A DNA stretch of 7,194 bases from Aquabacterium sp. Its GTDB lineage: Bacteria; Pseudomonadota; Gammaproteobacteria; Burkholderiales; Burkholderiaceae_C. Positions 6,245-7,194 of this stretch are shown here, piece after piece (within the stretch, counting starts at the first letter, position 1; every line of letters starts with the position of its first letter). The stretch spans positions 1 to 7,194 of the forward strand of contig JAGNPA010000087.1 of assembly GCA_017989885.1 (NCBI GenBank). Reading direction: 5' to 3'. A program made the position numbers and the translations under genes. The notes under the pieces were generated by a model. It had not been told where the DNA came from and searched no databases. It worked only from the letters and a program-made list of their open reading frames with translations.

Positions 6245-7194
6245 GTGACCGTGAACTCCCTCCTGGCCTGCCCTCTTCGACGCCCTGGCGTCCTGCCCAC
6301 CCGCTGGACCCCGACCGCTTGCGCGGCCGGCCTGGCGATGGTGAGCCTCGCCCTGACGGCGCCCGTGCGCGCCCAGGCGGTGGACCCGTCCCCGCCCAAT
6401 TTGCTGGCCCAGGCGGCTGCGGCGCCTTCCGCTTCGGGAGCCTCGGCGCCCTCCGCCCTGTCCTTCTCGCTGCCCCGCATCGTCACGGGCGGCAAGCAGG
6501 GCAAGGAGCCGATGTATTTCGAGGCCGACCACCTGGAAGGCGAAGCCGGCGAGCGCACCCGCGCCACCGGCAAGGTGCGCCTGCGCCAGGGTGACCTGTC
6601 GCTGCAGGCCGACGAGCTGACCCACACCCAGGCCGACAACACGGCACGGGCCGTAGGCAAGGTGCGCATCGAACGCCAGGGCAACATCTTCATGGGCCCG
6701 GAGCTGTCGCTGCAGCTCGACCGCCTGGAAGGCGAGTTCGTGAGCCCGCGCTTCTGGTTTGCGCGCCCCCAGGCCGGTGGCAGCGCCGAACTGGTCGAGT
6801 TCCTGGGTGAAAAGCGCCTGCGTGCCACCCGCACCACCTACAGCAGTTGCACCCCGGCCAACACCTCCGAGGGCCTGCCGGGCGAGCCCGACTGGTCGCT
6901 GCAGACCAGCAGCGTCTACATGGACATGGAGGCCAACGAGGGCACAGCCCGCAATGCGGTGATCTGGTTCAAGGGTGTGCCCATTCTGGCCACGCCCTAT
7001 TTGAGCTTCCCGCTGAGCGATGCGCGCAAGTCCGGCCTGCTGCCGCCCAGCTTCTACTTCGACAGCAAGAGCGGCTTCGAGTTCTCGCTGCCGTATTACT
7101 GGAACATCGCGCCCGAGCAGGACGCCACCATCGCGCCGCTGCTGTCCACGCGCCGCGGCGTGGGCCTGGACCTGGAATACCGCTACCTGGCGCC
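6245..7194 (+). CDS. lptD: LPS-assembly outer-membrane protein LptD, N-terminal part (3' end outside window)
   Basis: LptD with the lipoprotein LptE forms the outer-membrane translocon that places lipopolysaccharide in the outer leaflet. The visible 316 residues (numbered from GTG 6245) start with a long signal peptide with Arg in its n-region, a hydrophobic stretch (AAGLAMVSLALTAP) and probable cleavage after VRA at about 43. An Ala/Ser/Pro-rich linker follows. The periplasmic LptA-like beta-jellyroll spans about 80-200 (MYFEADHLEGEAG, GKVRLRQGDLSLQADEL, GKVRIERQGNIFMGPEL). The barrel entry TPYLSFPLSDARKSGLLPP and PYYWNIAPEQDAT are strongly family-specific. One cysteine is present after the signal peptide (C202, in TTYSSC), matching the position of E. 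coli C173. The start is uncertain: in-frame GTG codons at 6245 and 6251 both lie after an in-frame stop at 6230-6232 and have no Shine-Dalgarno sequence. ATG 6338 would destroy the signal peptide. surA and pdxA often follow lptD but lie outside. Confidence 0.95.
   Translation, partial: MTVNSLLACPLRRPGVLPTRWTPTACAAGLAMVSLALTAPVRAQAVDPSPPNLLAQAAAAPSASGASAPSALSFSLPRIVTGGKQGKEPMYFEADHLEGEAGERTRATGKVRLRQGDLSLQADELTHTQADNTARAVGKVRIERQGNIFMGPELSLQLDRLEGEFVSPRFWFARPQAGGSAELVEFLGEKRLRATRTTYSSCTPANTSEGLPGEPDWSLQTSSVYMDMEANEGTARNAVIWFKGVPILATPYLSFPLSDARKSGLLPPSFYFDSKSGFEFSLPYYWNIAPEQDATIAPLLSTRRGVGLDLEYRYLA

Overview
The window is GC-rich, densely packed chromosomal DNA with strong third-position G/C use in every gene. 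Protein sequence and gene order point to a betaproteobacterium of the order Burkholderiales, most likely near Comamonadaceae or the Leptothrix/Ideonella/Aquabacterium group. The markers are an RNase II-type gene followed by a TonB-like gene, aroE and mtgA, an RhlE with the SDPFF and FLKPKRK tail motifs, and amgK divergent from lptD. The placement rests on recalled family resemblance, not on a database search. I see no rRNA, tRNA, CRISPR array, insertion sequence or phage gene.

Left block, + strand, 1-3231: the 3' end of an RNase II-family exoribonuclease gene, a TonB-like energy transducer, aroE (shikimate dehydrogenase) and mtgA (monofunctional peptidoglycan glycosyltransferase). Gaps of 38, 18 and 18 bases suggest one transcription unit. 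Right block, - strand, 6128-3403: amgK (amino-sugar kinase of cell-wall recycling), then rhlE (DEAD-box RNA helicase), 59 bases apart. rhlE converges on mtgA, and a hairpin terminator facing rhlE lies in the 171-base gap between them. From about 6245 to the right edge, + strand: the first third or so of lptD, divergent from amgK across a roughly 116-base region that holds candidate promoters.

The common theme is the cell envelope. MtgA polymerises glycan strands, AmgK phosphorylates recovered MurNAc/GlcNAc, LptD inserts lipopolysaccharide into the outer membrane, and the TonB-like protein probably couples the inner-membrane proton gradient to something in the periplasm or outer membrane. RNase II, RhlE and AroE are housekeeping RNA and aromatic-biosynthesis functions.

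I did not find a clearly new system. The points most worth a second look are the TonB-like protein with a TolA-like helical linker, a lineage-type insertion with a C8 tract in the MtgA catalytic domain, amgK without murU beside it, and a perfect palindrome overlapping a possible near-leaderless rhlE promoter. Five of the six visible gene starts also lack a recognisable Shine-Dalgarno sequence.
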